Assembly (NCBI GenBank): GCA_964607765.1
Contig: CAZSNT010000096.1
Coordinates: 1-38,687, forward strand
Direction of reading: 5' to 3'
Length of the DNA: 38,687 nucleotides
From: CAZSNT01 sp964607765
GTDB lineage: Bacteria > Verrucomicrobiota > Lentisphaeria > Oligosphaerales > JABHEG01
Shown here in pieces: positions 8,634 to 16,967 of this stretch. The stretch's first letter is position 1, and each line of letters begins with the position of its first letter. Below the pieces are notes generated by a model. It was not told the DNA's origin. It did not search any database and saw only the letters and a list, made by a program, of their open reading frames with translations. The position numbers and the translations under genes are program-made.

Positions 8634-8931
8634 CTATCCCAAAGTGTGTTGCGGGGATGTGTGGACGTCCGTCGAGGCGGCATCTTTGTGGGCATGACCG
8701 AGTCTGGAACAGCGCGGGACCGGATCGATCGGGAGTGCTTCATTGCCCGGAGCGGGCGGCCGCACAACCCTGCGATCGCGCACCTGATGCATGTCGACAG
8801 GGATCTCCTCGGTGCCGTGCTGAAGCAAGGCCTCGCCGGTAAAGGTCCGGGGCGGCAACGGCAGTTCGAGGCGGCCACGTTTGACTAGCAGGGCAATCTC
8901 CAGTCCAGTTGCGGAGAACCGGCCCTCCAGG
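8634..8931 (-). pseudogene. VapC-like PIN-domain toxin remnant
   Basis: Reading on in frame from the stop of the GH3 gene gives FSATGLEIALLVKRGRLELP followed by LPPRTFTGEALLQHG and EEIPVD. This closely follows the PIN-domain pattern S-x-x-E-I-A-x-L-x-x-x-G-R-L-x-L-x-x-P...A-L...G-x-x-x-L-P-x-D. No start codon or N-terminal D-x-S/T-A strand is present. Downstream the expected pattern seems to move between frames: IAGLCG in one, and a TLW ending near 8640 in another. It is best read as a decayed toxin with at least one frameshift; the antitoxin is gone. Confidence 0.45.
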
Positions 8932-8933
8932 GC

Positions 8934-10604
8934 CTATGCGTCAGGCGGAGGCTGTGTTGTGCCCCGGAACACGTCGGCCCAGCCGTTCCAGGTGCTCAAG
9001 GGCGGCACTTTCACGTCGCCGGCTTTGACGCCCGTCTTGCACACGTGTCGCTGGTACACGCTGAACGCGTCGTCCCGGACAGGGAAGGGCTGGACGGGAT
9101 CGAGCTGTCCGAGGTTGCGGGCGTGGCGGTAATGGTAGTTATCGCAGAGCGCTTGCTCGAGTCGATCCGCGATGATTGCCTCTTCCGCGTTGGCGGCGAC
9201 TGTGGGCTGCAGGAACAGGTTGTAATGGGGTGGGCGGGCATCTGGCGGGCCTGGTGCGAGCATCAGGAATCCGAACTCACCGACATCCCCAGTGCGCAGC
9301 GCTTGTTCCAGGGCGGTCTGCACGAACGCAGCGCTGAGCTTCTCTCCGACCAAGTCCGATACGAGGTTGTCCTTGCCGATGAATGTCAGGCAGGGCAGCT
9401 TGCCTTTGAAGCCAGTAACGGTCACGCGGTCGTGCAGCTGATAGCGCAGGAGTCCGTTGCCCGTGCTCAGAGCCACACTGTAGCTGCGTCCGCGTTCGAG
9501 CTCCCAGAGACAGCGCTCCGTGCCGGTGTCCGCGTCGATGAACTCGAGGAAGTGTGAGCGAACGGCGGGAACGAGTTGGTTGTCGCGGCCGTAAGGGAGG
9601 GTGACGATCCCCTCGGTTGCGACCAGGCCTTTGGGTTGGATGTGGACGCCCGGCAGGCGGTTGCGGAGTTCGCAAAGCGCGCCGCCTGCGTTACCGTCGG
9701 CCCAGCAGCTCAACACGCGCAGCTCAGGCCAGATTCGTGCGGGAGCCTGCGCGGACCAAGGGTTCAACTGCTCGAGTTCGTCGGCGCGTTGGGGATCGGG
9801 CCGGCATTGGCGAACGAGCGCTTCATGCACGTCCGGCGGCACATTGAGTTCAGAATGGACCGTCCCGGCGCGAATGTCCGTGATCGCCTGTATGTACCAG
9901 CGCGGCAGCGCGTCGATCAGGACCAGGAAGAACGAGGGATGCCAGACGGACACCATCCTCAGGTCACGACTGCGGAGCAGGAAGAGCAACGTGACGTATT
10001 GGAAAGCGTCGGGGTCGGGGATGCGACTGAGCGCTGCGGGGACGGCGAACAGCGTGCGGACCAAGGCGGCCTGCAGTTTGCCGAGGTACTCGGCGTCGGT
10101 CGCGAAGCCGACCGGGGGGCCGTCGTCGGGCTCTGTCTCCGGCTCGGTGTTCGGTGAGATGGACCAGTAGTGGCGGCCGCAGAGCAGGGACGGGTGCGTG
10201 AGATAGAGGCTTGCGATCCAGGGATCTGTTGCGTGTTTGAACTCCCGGGCAAGCTCCGGCGTGTAGGGAATGAGTTTCGAGGCCGCTGTCGTGCCGCTGG
10301 TGGGCTCGAGCAGCGTGACCGGCTCCGTGGTGAGGGAACGGGTGTCGCCGGCCCGGACAGCGTCGATCTGCGCGGCGTAGTCATCGTACTCGGTTAACGG
10401 CCTTTGACGCAGCATGTCCAAGGGGGACAGCCGCTGCCCTGTCTCCGTCTCCCCGGCGAGTTCCAGGATGCGTCGAAGTCGGCGTGTCTGGGTGCGTTTC
10501 GGGAACCGTGCCGCCCATGCAAAGGCCAGCCAACCGGGTACGCACGCCAGGAACCACGCGAGGTTCGCGAGGAAGACAGCCAGGTGTGTCAGAGCCTTAC
10601 TCAT
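8934..10604 (-). CDS. GH3-family acyl-adenylating enzyme
   Basis: This 556-residue protein resembles the GH3 (auxin-responsive promoter) family, a branch of the ANL adenylating superfamily that activates a carboxylic acid with ATP and, in plants, joins it to an amino acid. The phosphate loop EPTSGTTAASKLIPYT is at about residue 100. The middle segment ATEGIVTLPYG and the GNGLLRYQLHDRVTVTGFKGK region are typical GH3 motifs, and the C-terminal domain ends in VKVPPLSTWNGW. An N-terminal hydrophobic stretch (residues 5-32) suggests membrane association. The ATG overlaps the preceding acetyltransferase gene by 8 bp. It is the last gene of the radical SAM operon and the only visible acid-activating enzyme in it, so it may perform the final amide- or ester-forming step. 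The acid is unknown. Confidence 0.82.
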   Translation of the reverse strand: MSKALTHLAVFLANLAWFLACVPGWLAFAWAARFPKRTQTRRLRRILELAGETETGQRLSPLDMLRQRPLTEYDDYAAQIDAVRAGDTRSLTTEPVTLLEPTSGTTAASKLIPYTPELAREFKHATDPWIASLYLTHPSLLCGRHYWSISPNTEPETEPDDGPPVGFATDAEYLGKLQAALVRTLFAVPAALSRIPDPDAFQYVTLLFLLRSRDLRMVSVWHPSFFLVLIDALPRWYIQAITDIRAGTVHSELNVPPDVHEALVRQCRPDPQRADELEQLNPWSAQAPARIWPELRVLSCWADGNAGGALCELRNRLPGVHIQPKGLVATEGIVTLPYGRDNQLVPAVRSHFLEFIDADTGTERCLWELERGRSYSVALSTGNGLLRYQLHDRVTVTGFKGKLPCLTFIGKDNLVSDLVGEKLSAAFVQTALEQALRTGDVGEFGFLMLAPGPPDARPPHYNLFLQPTVAANAEEAIIADRLEQALCDNYHYRHARNLGQLDPVQPFPVRDDAFSVYQRHVCKTGVKAGDVKVPPLSTWNGWADVFRGTTQPPPDA

Positions 10605-11325
10605 CCCAGGTCACGGTCGTCCGTTTTATAGCGCGCCAGGCGAGTGTGTTCAGGTTCTCGGGTGCGATGTCCGCAATGCAGGCCAGTTCGTCGCCGCGCG
10701 CGTAGCGCGGGTTGCTCTGCAGGAAGAAACGGACATGTGGGTCGCTGCAGCACCGTTCCGGCACGCCGGCCAACTCCCCTCGCAGTCGATCGCCAGAGCC
10801 GTTCAGGCGTATGAGCCCGTCGCGTGAGTCGTAAGCGGCCCCGAACTTGTGCGTTCCTGCCGCGCGCAGCAGCTGCGCGTAAGCGGCCGGTGTCGGGCAT
10901 GCGTGCGTCGGGAAGAACGTGTTGAAGAACACGGGCAGGAACCGGTACGTACGGTACCCTTTCGAGATGAGGAACCAGAACAGGCGGCGATCCGGATGCT
11001 CGCGGAGCATGCGCAGCATGAAGTGACCGAAGCTGCCCGCGAGTCCGCAGCTGCGCCGGTGCTCCTCCTCCACCACGGTGTCGCCGCTGAACACGAATGT
11101 GCGCCGCTGCGTGTCGTCGGGGATTGTGAAGACCTGCAGCGTCGAGAAGCCGGCGATTCGGGCCGCATCGTCGCGCAGGAGGATGGCCCAGTCCTTTTCC
11201 GCCAAGTCACGCATGAACCTGTCGCGCCTGACGTTTGCGTAGTGGCGGCGATGCAGTTCGAGCATCTCCTCACGCGTTGCTGCAGTGATGCGGGGGACTC
11301 GCGCGATGCTTGGTTGGAGAGACAT
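10597..11325 (-). CDS. GNAT-like acyltransferase, operon member
   Basis: This 242-residue protein has an N-terminal helix-strand region, then IAGFSTLQVF and VFSGDTVVEEEHRRSCGLAG. These fit GNAT strand beta-4 and a diverged acetyl-CoA loop (R-x-x-G-L-A). LFWFLISKGYRTYRFLPVFF follows as a distinctive hydrophobic block. GAGGAG lies eight bases before the ATG. It overlaps the GH3 gene by 8 bp, so the two are translationally coupled and probably act in successive steps. The acyl donor and acceptor are not predictable. The GNAT assignment is weaker than for the gene at 18299-18952. Confidence 0.55.
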   Translation of the reverse strand: MSLQPSIARVPRITAATREEMLELHRRHYANVRRDRFMRDLAEKDWAILLRDDAARIAGFSTLQVFTIPDDTQRRTFVFSGDTVVEEEHRRSCGLAGSFGHFMLRMLREHPDRRLFWFLISKGYRTYRFLPVFFNTFFPTHACPTPAAYAQLLRAAGTHKFGAAYDSRDGLIRLNGSGDRLRGELAGVPERCCSDPHVRFFLQSNPRYARGDELACIADIAPENLNTLAWRAIKRTTVTWDE

Positions 11326-11357
11326 CTGGGCTACTCCTCATTTCGAAAGGCTCTTCA

Positions 11358-11486
11358 TCCCGCTCTTCATCCTGCTCTCCATCGGTTCTCTACTTGCGCC
11401 TCAGTCCTTCCATCCTCATTAGTCCTGGTTATTCCCCCGGAGTGTCACGGCCGTCGGACGGATTAAGAGCGGGATGAAGAGCGGGA
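11358..11486. repeat. 21-bp inverted repeat in a 197-bp operon gap
   Basis: The left arm 11358-11378 and right arm 11466-11486 are reverse complements with one mismatch and are built from repeated CTCTTCATCC/GGATGAAGAG units. The loop is 87 bp. It interrupts an operon whose other gaps are mostly a few bases. It may be a small non-autonomous repeat or an mRNA structure that tunes expression of the last two genes; no T-run follows. Confidence 0.6.
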
Positions 11487-11522
11487 CTAAGAGTCTCCGT
11501 ATCGAATTGGCCACTACTCGGA

Positions 11523-12617
11523 TCACAGGGTTGCCAGTTCCAGGTATGGCACGCGGTCGTCCAGTGTCTCGCAGAACGGTCGGCCGTCTTTCCAGCAAGC
11601 CAGGTACAGTCGCGCGGTGTACTTGAGACAGAATCGCCCGTCGATCGCGCGGACCAGAGGGTCGCGTTCGTGGAATCCGATGGTCAGCAGGTGGGCCCCC
11701 TCCGCCTGTGACGACTGCAGCACGTGCTGCAGCAGGACTGAGAGGGTCCCCGGACTGTCGTCCTGCACACACACGAACGCGGCGTAGAGTTGCCGTAGAG
11801 GCTGCCCAACCGGGGGCAGACCCGGGAAGCCCGCGATGCCGAGAGCGCCGCTGATGAGCGGGCGTGTCGCCTGCAGGGCCGGTGTGTAGCCGCAAACCAC
11901 GTTCTGTTTGAACGCGGACTGGTCCCAGGCCGCCACTGTGCCGACGATTCGGCCGGTCCGGCACGCCACGAAGAAATCGGCCGGGCTCAGGTCGCGGAGC
12001 AGCGGCGTACCGAACTGCTCCACGTTGAGCACGGGGAAGAAGTGGCGTCTGGCGCCTTCACGGTTGATGAACTCAGTGAGATCGCCCAAGTCAACCTGGT
12101 CGCCGGTCAAGACCTCCAGCTGTCCACGGTTGGTGCGTGGTCTGCGGCTGCGGCGTACGGCAATGGCATGCGTGGTGTAGCGGCCGTGGTCGAGGTAGTC
12201 CGGCAGTCCGGCGCGACGGCTGGTCAGTATACGTCTCGCCGCGGCGTTGCCTTCCACGATTGTTGTCGTGTAGGCCGGGCTGGCCCCATCCTGGTGCAGG
12301 TCATGCAGGAACCGGTAGCCACGTGCGAGCAGATGGCGTTGCCGGCTTTCGGGCAGCGCCCGGAGTCCGCTCAGGTACCCGAACGGCGTGGCGGCCCCGT
12401 TGATGTACATGCGCCGGAGGCTGCGGCAGCCCATGCCTACGAGACGTCCGTCTTGCTCACCGACAATGACCTGGTTGCGTGTTCCCTGGACGGACAGGCC
12501 GTGGCAGAAGTCCGGCTCCCGGGCGAACGCGATCCGGACCCAGCCGGGCATGGGCATGACCTGAATCAGGTTGCGGAGTCCGCGATTGTCCGTGCTGTCT
12601 GCCAGTCGCATTTTCAT
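11523..12617 (-). CDS. Tandem-domain GNAT-like acetyltransferase, operon member
   Basis: This 364-residue protein begins with a GNAT-like half: VIVGEQDGRLVGMGCRSLRR, a strand around GYLSGLRALPESRQRHLLARGY, then TTIVEGNAAARRIL, a common GNAT C-terminal motif. A second half repeats the pattern (FFVACRTGRIVGTVAAWDQ, LYAAFVCVQDDSPGTLSVLL), suggesting a duplicated fold of about twice the usual 150-180 residues. The ATG overlaps the stop of the upstream B12 radical SAM gene by one base (TGATG). It probably acylates an amine made by the radical SAM enzymes; that is inference from context. Confidence 0.65.
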   Translation of the reverse strand: MKMRLADSTDNRGLRNLIQVMPMPGWVRIAFAREPDFCHGLSVQGTRNQVIVGEQDGRLVGMGCRSLRRMYINGAATPFGYLSGLRALPESRQRHLLARGYRFLHDLHQDGASPAYTTTIVEGNAAARRILTSRRAGLPDYLDHGRYTTHAIAVRRSRRPRTNRGQLEVLTGDQVDLGDLTEFINREGARRHFFPVLNVEQFGTPLLRDLSPADFFVACRTGRIVGTVAAWDQSAFKQNVVCGYTPALQATRPLISGALGIAGFPGLPPVGQPLRQLYAAFVCVQDDSPGTLSVLLQHVLQSSQAEGAHLLTIGFHERDPLVRAIDGRFCLKYTARLYLACWKDGRPFCETLDDRVPYLELATL

Positions 12618-14020
12618 CAGGCGTTCGCGTGTTGTCCGACGGGTGCGCGCGGGCTTGGGCGGTCCGGGGCGTCGGGGGCCAGGGCGTTACGGGCGTGCTC
12701 GGTACAGCCGAGGGGCAGGCCCTGGCGGAGATCGACCTCGCGGCCGCTGCCGATGTTCTGGGCAAAGAAGAGCAGAGCCATGTGCGGCGACCGGCAGTTG
12801 GCCCTCAGATCTGTCGCGCGCTGCAGAACTGATGCGGGCGAATAGAACCGGTGTCGGCAGGCGAGACAACGTTGTGCGAGTTCAGTCGCGGGCATGGTGT
12901 TTGGTCGGAACGCCACGTCTCCGAACCGGTAGGTCGCGGACATCCACCAGTTCTCATCCGGCAGTCGTCCGTCGTGGCGCAGCCGCTCGTAGACGGGCGT
13001 GCCGGGGAAGGGCACAAGGTGGTTGAACGCGGCGAAAAACAGTTTGTTCCGGCGTGCGAAGTGCAGCGTCTGCTCGAATGTTGCCGGCGTGTCGGCGTCG
13101 TATCCGAACACGAACGTCCCGTATACGGCGATCCCGTGTTTTCGCAGGACGGCCAACTGTCTCGGATAGTCGGCGGGATCCGCGTTCGTCTGCTTGCCCA
13201 TCGCGGTCAGATTGGCATCGCTCAGCGATTCGAACCCGACCAGGACACCGATGCAGCCGCTGTCCCGCATGAGGCGCACGAGTGACTCGTCTTCCGCGAT
13301 GTTGATACTGACTTGCCCGGCCCAGCGTACGCGAAGCGGCTTGAGCGCCTCGAACAGCGCCCGGGCGCGGCTGCGGTCAACGCAGATGTTGTCGTCCACG
13401 AAGAAGACGTACTTCTGTCGCAGTGAGGCCACGTCAGTAACGACATCAGTGATCGGCCGTGGCTTGTACCTGCCACGATGGAACGCTGTGATGGAACAGA
13501 ACTCGCAGTGGAACGCGCATCCGCGCGCGGTCTCGACCAACCCCAGATCCATGTACGGGCGTCCGCGGAAGATGGAGCGATCGGGCTGTGCGGCGGTTGC
13601 CTCCACGCTTGCGTCGCTGTGGTAGACAGGCTGCAGGCGTCCCTTCTCAGCGTCTTGCAGGAGTCGTGGCCACACGCCCTCGGCCGCGCCGACGACTACG
13701 GCGTCGGCGTGCGGCGCAACGTCGTCGGGCACGAGTGTCGCATGGTATCCGCCCATGACGACGGCCCGTCCACGCCGACGGTATTCCGCGGCGATCTGGT
13801 AGGCGCGTCGGGCTGTGTAAGTCTCCACGGTGATGGCCACCAGGTCGGTGGGGGTGTCGTAAGGGATGGGCTCGAGTCGATCGTCATAGAACTCGCGCTC
13901 GATTTGCGGGGGGGTGAGTCCGGCCAGCGTCGCGATCGTCAGCGGCTCCATGAGCCAGGAACGAGGGTACGCCCGGTCTCCGTTTCTGCCGACACACGGC
14001 AGTATGAAAGTGACTTTCAT
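12617..14020 (-). CDS. B12-binding radical SAM enzyme (paralogue 4)
   Basis: This 467-residue enzyme has a Rossmann-like cobalamin-binding domain (residues about 1-125, with TARRAYQIAAEYRRRG, VVMGGYHATLVPDD and HADAVVVGAAE). A radical SAM barrel follows with C168-x3-C172-x2-C175 in ARGCAFHCEFCS, then FFVDDN, VGFESL and FVFGYD strands. The D-x-H-x-x-G lower-ligand motif is absent, as in many methylcobalamin radical SAM enzymes. Relatives methylate unactivated carbon or catalyse ring and isomerisation chemistry. The C-terminal 60 or so residues (after AQNIGSG) are Pro/Arg-rich and not conserved among the four paralogues. It starts five bases after paralogue 3 stops. Confidence 0.85.
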   Translation of the reverse strand: MKVTFILPCVGRNGDRAYPRSWLMEPLTIATLAGLTPPQIEREFYDDRLEPIPYDTPTDLVAITVETYTARRAYQIAAEYRRRGRAVVMGGYHATLVPDDVAPHADAVVVGAAEGVWPRLLQDAEKGRLQPVYHSDASVEATAAQPDRSIFRGRPYMDLGLVETARGCAFHCEFCSITAFHRGRYKPRPITDVVTDVASLRQKYVFFVDDNICVDRSRARALFEALKPLRVRWAGQVSINIAEDESLVRLMRDSGCIGVLVGFESLSDANLTAMGKQTNADPADYPRQLAVLRKHGIAVYGTFVFGYDADTPATFEQTLHFARRNKLFFAAFNHLVPFPGTPVYERLRHDGRLPDENWWMSATYRFGDVAFRPNTMPATELAQRCLACRHRFYSPASVLQRATDLRANCRSPHMALLFFAQNIGSGREVDLRQGLPLGCTEHARNALAPDAPDRPSPRAPVGQHANA

Positions 14021-14025
14021 TGCGG

Positions 14026-15510
14026 TCAGGTCCTCGCTGTCACGGGGCTTGCGACCAGGTCTCTGCCGAATCCGGTCAGGTGCTGTGCCGCGTACGTCCG
14101 CTGCAGGCGTCGGATGTAGAGCCGGTACGCCAGGTTGCCCACGAACGTGATCGGGAACTGGGGCGCGCCCAGCGTGCGGCGCAGCACCGAGTCCAGCCTG
14201 TAGGTTTGGCGGTAGGCCTCGACAAAGCCGGTGTGAAGTTGCTCCGGGCTCATGTTCGCCGGTTCGAACACCACGTGTTGTGTGTCATAGAACTGCCAGT
14301 CCTCGTGCAGGAGCCGCCCTTCCTGTCTGAGGCGGTGGTAGGCACGTGTGCCGGGGTAGGGCGTGAAGATAGCGTAACGCGGTATGTCGATCTTGAGCTC
14401 CTCGACCATCTGGACCGTGCGCTCGAACACGTCTCGCTGGTCGTTGTCCGTGCCGAAGATGAAACAGCCCTGCACCGTGATGCCGAGGGCGTGCAGCTTG
14501 GCCATCAGCGCCTTGTAGGCGTCCACGTGGTTGAACGCCTTGCGCAGGCCGGGCAGGGCGTCCGGTACGACGGACTCGAACCCGATGAGAAGGAATGAGC
14601 AGCCGCTGTCCGCCATGGCTTGCAGCAGTTCGTCGTCGTTGCCGACCCGGGTAGTGCAGAGCCCGCCCCATTTCTTGCGCAACGGTGTCAGGGCCGCGAA
14701 GAGCTCCAACGCGTAGTCCCGGTCCTCGACCAGGCTGACGTCGCTGAAGGCGAACCGTGTGCCGGGGAGCGACCGGATGTCGTCGATGACCTCGTGCACG
14801 GGGCGTGTCTGCCATCCGAACGGCACAGCGGGGACAGTACAGAACTCGCAGCCCCCACGACAGCCGCGGGTTGCGAGCACGGTGTTCGGCATCACATAGC
14901 CAAAGCGGCGCTGGAGATCACGGCGCGGCAGCGGCAGCCCGGTGACTGTGCCCTTTCCTCCTTCGTAGACGGGCTGCAGGCGTCCGGCAGCGAAATCACG
15001 GAGCAACTGCGGCCAGACCGTCTCGGCGAACCCGGTCACAATGCTGTTGGCATGGCATCGCGCTTCGTCGGGGCGCAGGGACACGTGCACGCCGCCGAGA
15101 ACGACTGTTGCCCCGGCACGCCGGAAACGGTCCGCGATCTGGTAGGCCCGGCGCGACGTGCCGGTCAGGCAGCTGATTCCGACCAGGTCGAACGTCTCTT
15201 CGAACGGCACCGAATCCACACTTTCGTCCGCGAGCCGGGTGCTGACACTCAAGTCGTCGGGCACCAGTGCGGCGAGCGTGGTGAGCGTGAGAGGCGCTTC
15301 CCGGAACGACATGTGCAGCGGGCCGACTCGGAGCTTGTGGATCCGGCCGTCAGGCAGCACGAGCAGGAGGCGGAGCGGGGGCTGTGCCTGCGACGTGGGT
15401 CGACTGCAATCGACTGCAATCGACTGCAATCGACTGCAATCGATCCGGGCTCGCGGATCCTGAGCGGGACGCGACCGCACGTCTGGCGTTTTCTCGACGT
15501 TCGTTTCCAT
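14026..15510 (-). CDS. B12-binding radical SAM enzyme (paralogue 3) with repeat-bearing 5' end
   Basis: This enzyme of about 494 residues has a cobalamin-binding domain (about 45-180, with TSRRAYQIADRFRRAG, VVLGGVHVSLRPDEA and SIVTGFAE) and a radical SAM barrel with C217, C221 and C224 in TRGCRGGCEFCT. The ATG at 15510 has AGGA five bases upstream; ATGs at 15516 and 15525 are in frame and lack that site. It is the most divergent of the four: FVDDN is replaced by FSDVSLVED and the first domain lacks the MEPL motif. Residues 24-38 are encoded by four copies of a 10-bp repeat, so copy-number change would shift the frame before the conserved domain. It overlaps or abuts paralogue 2. Confidence 0.83.
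   Translation of the reverse strand: METNVEKTPDVRSRPAQDPRARIDCSRLQSIAVDCSRPTSQAQPPLRLLLVLPDGRIHKLRVGPLHMSFREAPLTLTTLAALVPDDLSVSTRLADESVDSVPFEETFDLVGISCLTGTSRRAYQIADRFRRAGATVVLGGVHVSLRPDEARCHANSIVTGFAETVWPQLLRDFAAGRLQPVYEGGKGTVTGLPLPRRDLQRRFGYVMPNTVLATRGCRGGCEFCTVPAVPFGWQTRPVHEVIDDIRSLPGTRFAFSDVSLVEDRDYALELFAALTPLRKKWGGLCTTRVGNDDELLQAMADSGCSFLLIGFESVVPDALPGLRKAFNHVDAYKALMAKLHALGITVQGCFIFGTDNDQRDVFERTVQMVEELKIDIPRYAIFTPYPGTRAYHRLRQEGRLLHEDWQFYDTQHVVFEPANMSPEQLHTGFVEAYRQTYRLDSVLRRTLGAPQFPITFVGNLAYRLYIRRLQRTYAAQHLTGFGRDLVASPVTART
15401..15440. repeat. Four perfect 10-bp tandem repeats inside a coding region
   Basis: The unit CGACTGCAAT occurs four times in a row, followed by a broken CGAT. It encodes the alternating CSRLQS/AVDCSR segment near the N-terminus of paralogue 3. 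Because 10 is not a multiple of three, gain or loss of one unit changes the reading frame. Confidence 0.9.
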
Positions 15511-15517
15511 CGTCATC

Positions 15518-16849
15518 CTACGCATGCCCGAAGCGCATGCCCTGCTTCTTGAATACTTCTCTGCGGAACAGCGGGTTGTAGTTCCAGTACACGGCCATCC
15601 GGTACAGCGAGCGCATGTTTGTGCGCGGGTCGAAGAAGCGTCGGCAGATTGCTCCGATCGAGCTCCATCGGCGCCGCAGTTCGAACGCTGTCTCGGTCAA
15701 CTCCTCCGCGCTCATTCGCGCCGGTCGAAATGCGGCGTGGTTAAACCGGTACTCCGGGTGTGTCCACCAGCGGCCGTCGTAGAGCAGGCGGTCCTGTTCG
15801 GCCAGTTGGTCGTAAAGGGGGGTGCCCGGGTACGGCATGAGCACGTTGAATGCTGCGAACGTGAACCGGTGCGCGAGCGCGAACTCCAGCATGTCGCGGA
15901 GACTCCCAGGCGTGTCGACATCCGTCCCGATCAGGAATGCCGCCCACGTCTGCAGCCCGTAGTCGCGCAGGATCTCAATCTCGGGCTCGTAGCGCTCAAA
16001 CGTGGGCAAGTTCGGGCCCTTGCCCATGAGTCTGAGGGCCTCGGGATCCAGCGACTCGAACCCGATGACGTTGCCGAGGCAGCCGCTCTCCACCATCAGG
16101 TCCATCAGCTCGCGGTCGTGCACCATGTCGACCGTGCCCTGGCTCACCCAGCGCACGCGCAGCGGAATGAGTGCGCGGAAGAGCTCCTTGGCCGCCTCGG
16201 GATCGGCCACGATGTTGTCGTCGACAAAGAACAGCAGCTTGCGGTCCTGCTCCTCGATTTCACGGACCACTTCGCGGACGCGCCGATGGGTGTGCTGCCT
16301 GTGGAAGAAAGCGCTGATGGCGCAGTAGCGGCAGGCGTTGCGGCAGCCCCGCCCGAATTGCAGCAGCGTGATGGGAAGGTAGCCCTTGCCTGCGAACAGG
16401 TCGCGGCGCGGCCGGATGCCGCCGGGTTGAGGCAGACTCGCAGCGGCATGGTATTGGGGCTTCAGGGCCCCGGCCCGGGCATCTTCGATGACGTTCTGCC
16501 AGATTGTCTCAGCATCCCCGGTCACGATGGCGTCGGCATGCTGCGCCGCCTCAGCGGGGAGAAGAGTGGGGTGGAATCCGCCCAGCACGACGGGTACGCC
16601 TCGTGCCCGGTACTCCGCACTGATCTCGTAGGCACGGCGCGCGGTGAACGTCTCGACCGTGACGGCAACAAGATCGGTCGGTGTGTCGTAAGGCACGGCT
16701 TCACAGCGATCATCGACCAGAGCGACATCGACATCGGCCGGGGTCAGCTCCGCAATCACGCCTAGCTGCAACGGCTCCATGCGGCCCTCGTCAACGTAGA
16801 GCGAATGCTCCATGCGGCCGATGTTGGGTTTTACGAGTGTGAGTCGCAT
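15518..16849 (-). CDS. B12-binding radical SAM enzyme (paralogue 2)
   Basis: This 443-residue enzyme has a cobalamin-binding domain (1-125, with TARRAYEISAEYRARG, VVLGGFHPTLLPAEA and HADAIVTGDAE) and a radical SAM barrel with C169, C173 and C176 in GRGCRNACRYCA. FFVDDNIV, IGFESLDPEALRLM and FLIGTD mark later strands. The C-terminal region, with PGTPLYDQL and the W-W-T-H-P-E-Y-R-F block, is shared with paralogues 1 and 4, so these three are close relatives. The ATG follows paralogue 1 after a 118-bp gap filled by the hairpin repeats at 16861-16966. Its stop lies within the start region of paralogue 3. Confidence 0.85.
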   Translation of the reverse strand: MRLTLVKPNIGRMEHSLYVDEGRMEPLQLGVIAELTPADVDVALVDDRCEAVPYDTPTDLVAVTVETFTARRAYEISAEYRARGVPVVLGGFHPTLLPAEAAQHADAIVTGDAETIWQNVIEDARAGALKPQYHAAASLPQPGGIRPRRDLFAGKGYLPITLLQFGRGCRNACRYCAISAFFHRQHTHRRVREVVREIEEQDRKLLFFVDDNIVADPEAAKELFRALIPLRVRWVSQGTVDMVHDRELMDLMVESGCLGNVIGFESLDPEALRLMGKGPNLPTFERYEPEIEILRDYGLQTWAAFLIGTDVDTPGSLRDMLEFALAHRFTFAAFNVLMPYPGTPLYDQLAEQDRLLYDGRWWTHPEYRFNHAAFRPARMSAEELTETAFELRRRWSSIGAICRRFFDPRTNMRSLYRMAVYWNYNPLFRREVFKKQGMRFGHA

Positions 16850-16860
16850 TGCTGGTCATT

Positions 16861-16966
16861 GGTCATTTGGCCCTGTGGGCCGTCATTGGTCATTGGTCAT
16901 TTGCGCTTCGCGCGTCACTTGATCGTTGGTCATTTGGCCCTGTGGGCCGTCATTGGTCATTGGTCA
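16861..16966. repeat. Three clustered hairpin repeats (GGTCATT family)
   Basis: Three units follow one another, two with stem GGCCC-TGTG-GGGCC type (16861-16898 and 16928-16966) and one with stem TGCGC-TTCG-CGCG type (about 16895-16928). All are framed by GGTCATT on the left and GTCA or GTCATTGGTCA on the right. A further copy lies at 36801-36833 with stem GGGCCC-TTGC-GGGCC. The frame is constant while both stem strands change together. Confidence 0.75.
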
Positions 16967-16967
16967 G

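Noticed and set aside
8511..8888. 125-codon plus-strand gene
   Set aside because: It starts with low-complexity Arg/Pro/Gly residues, lacks a family and is antisense to the better-supported PIN remnant.
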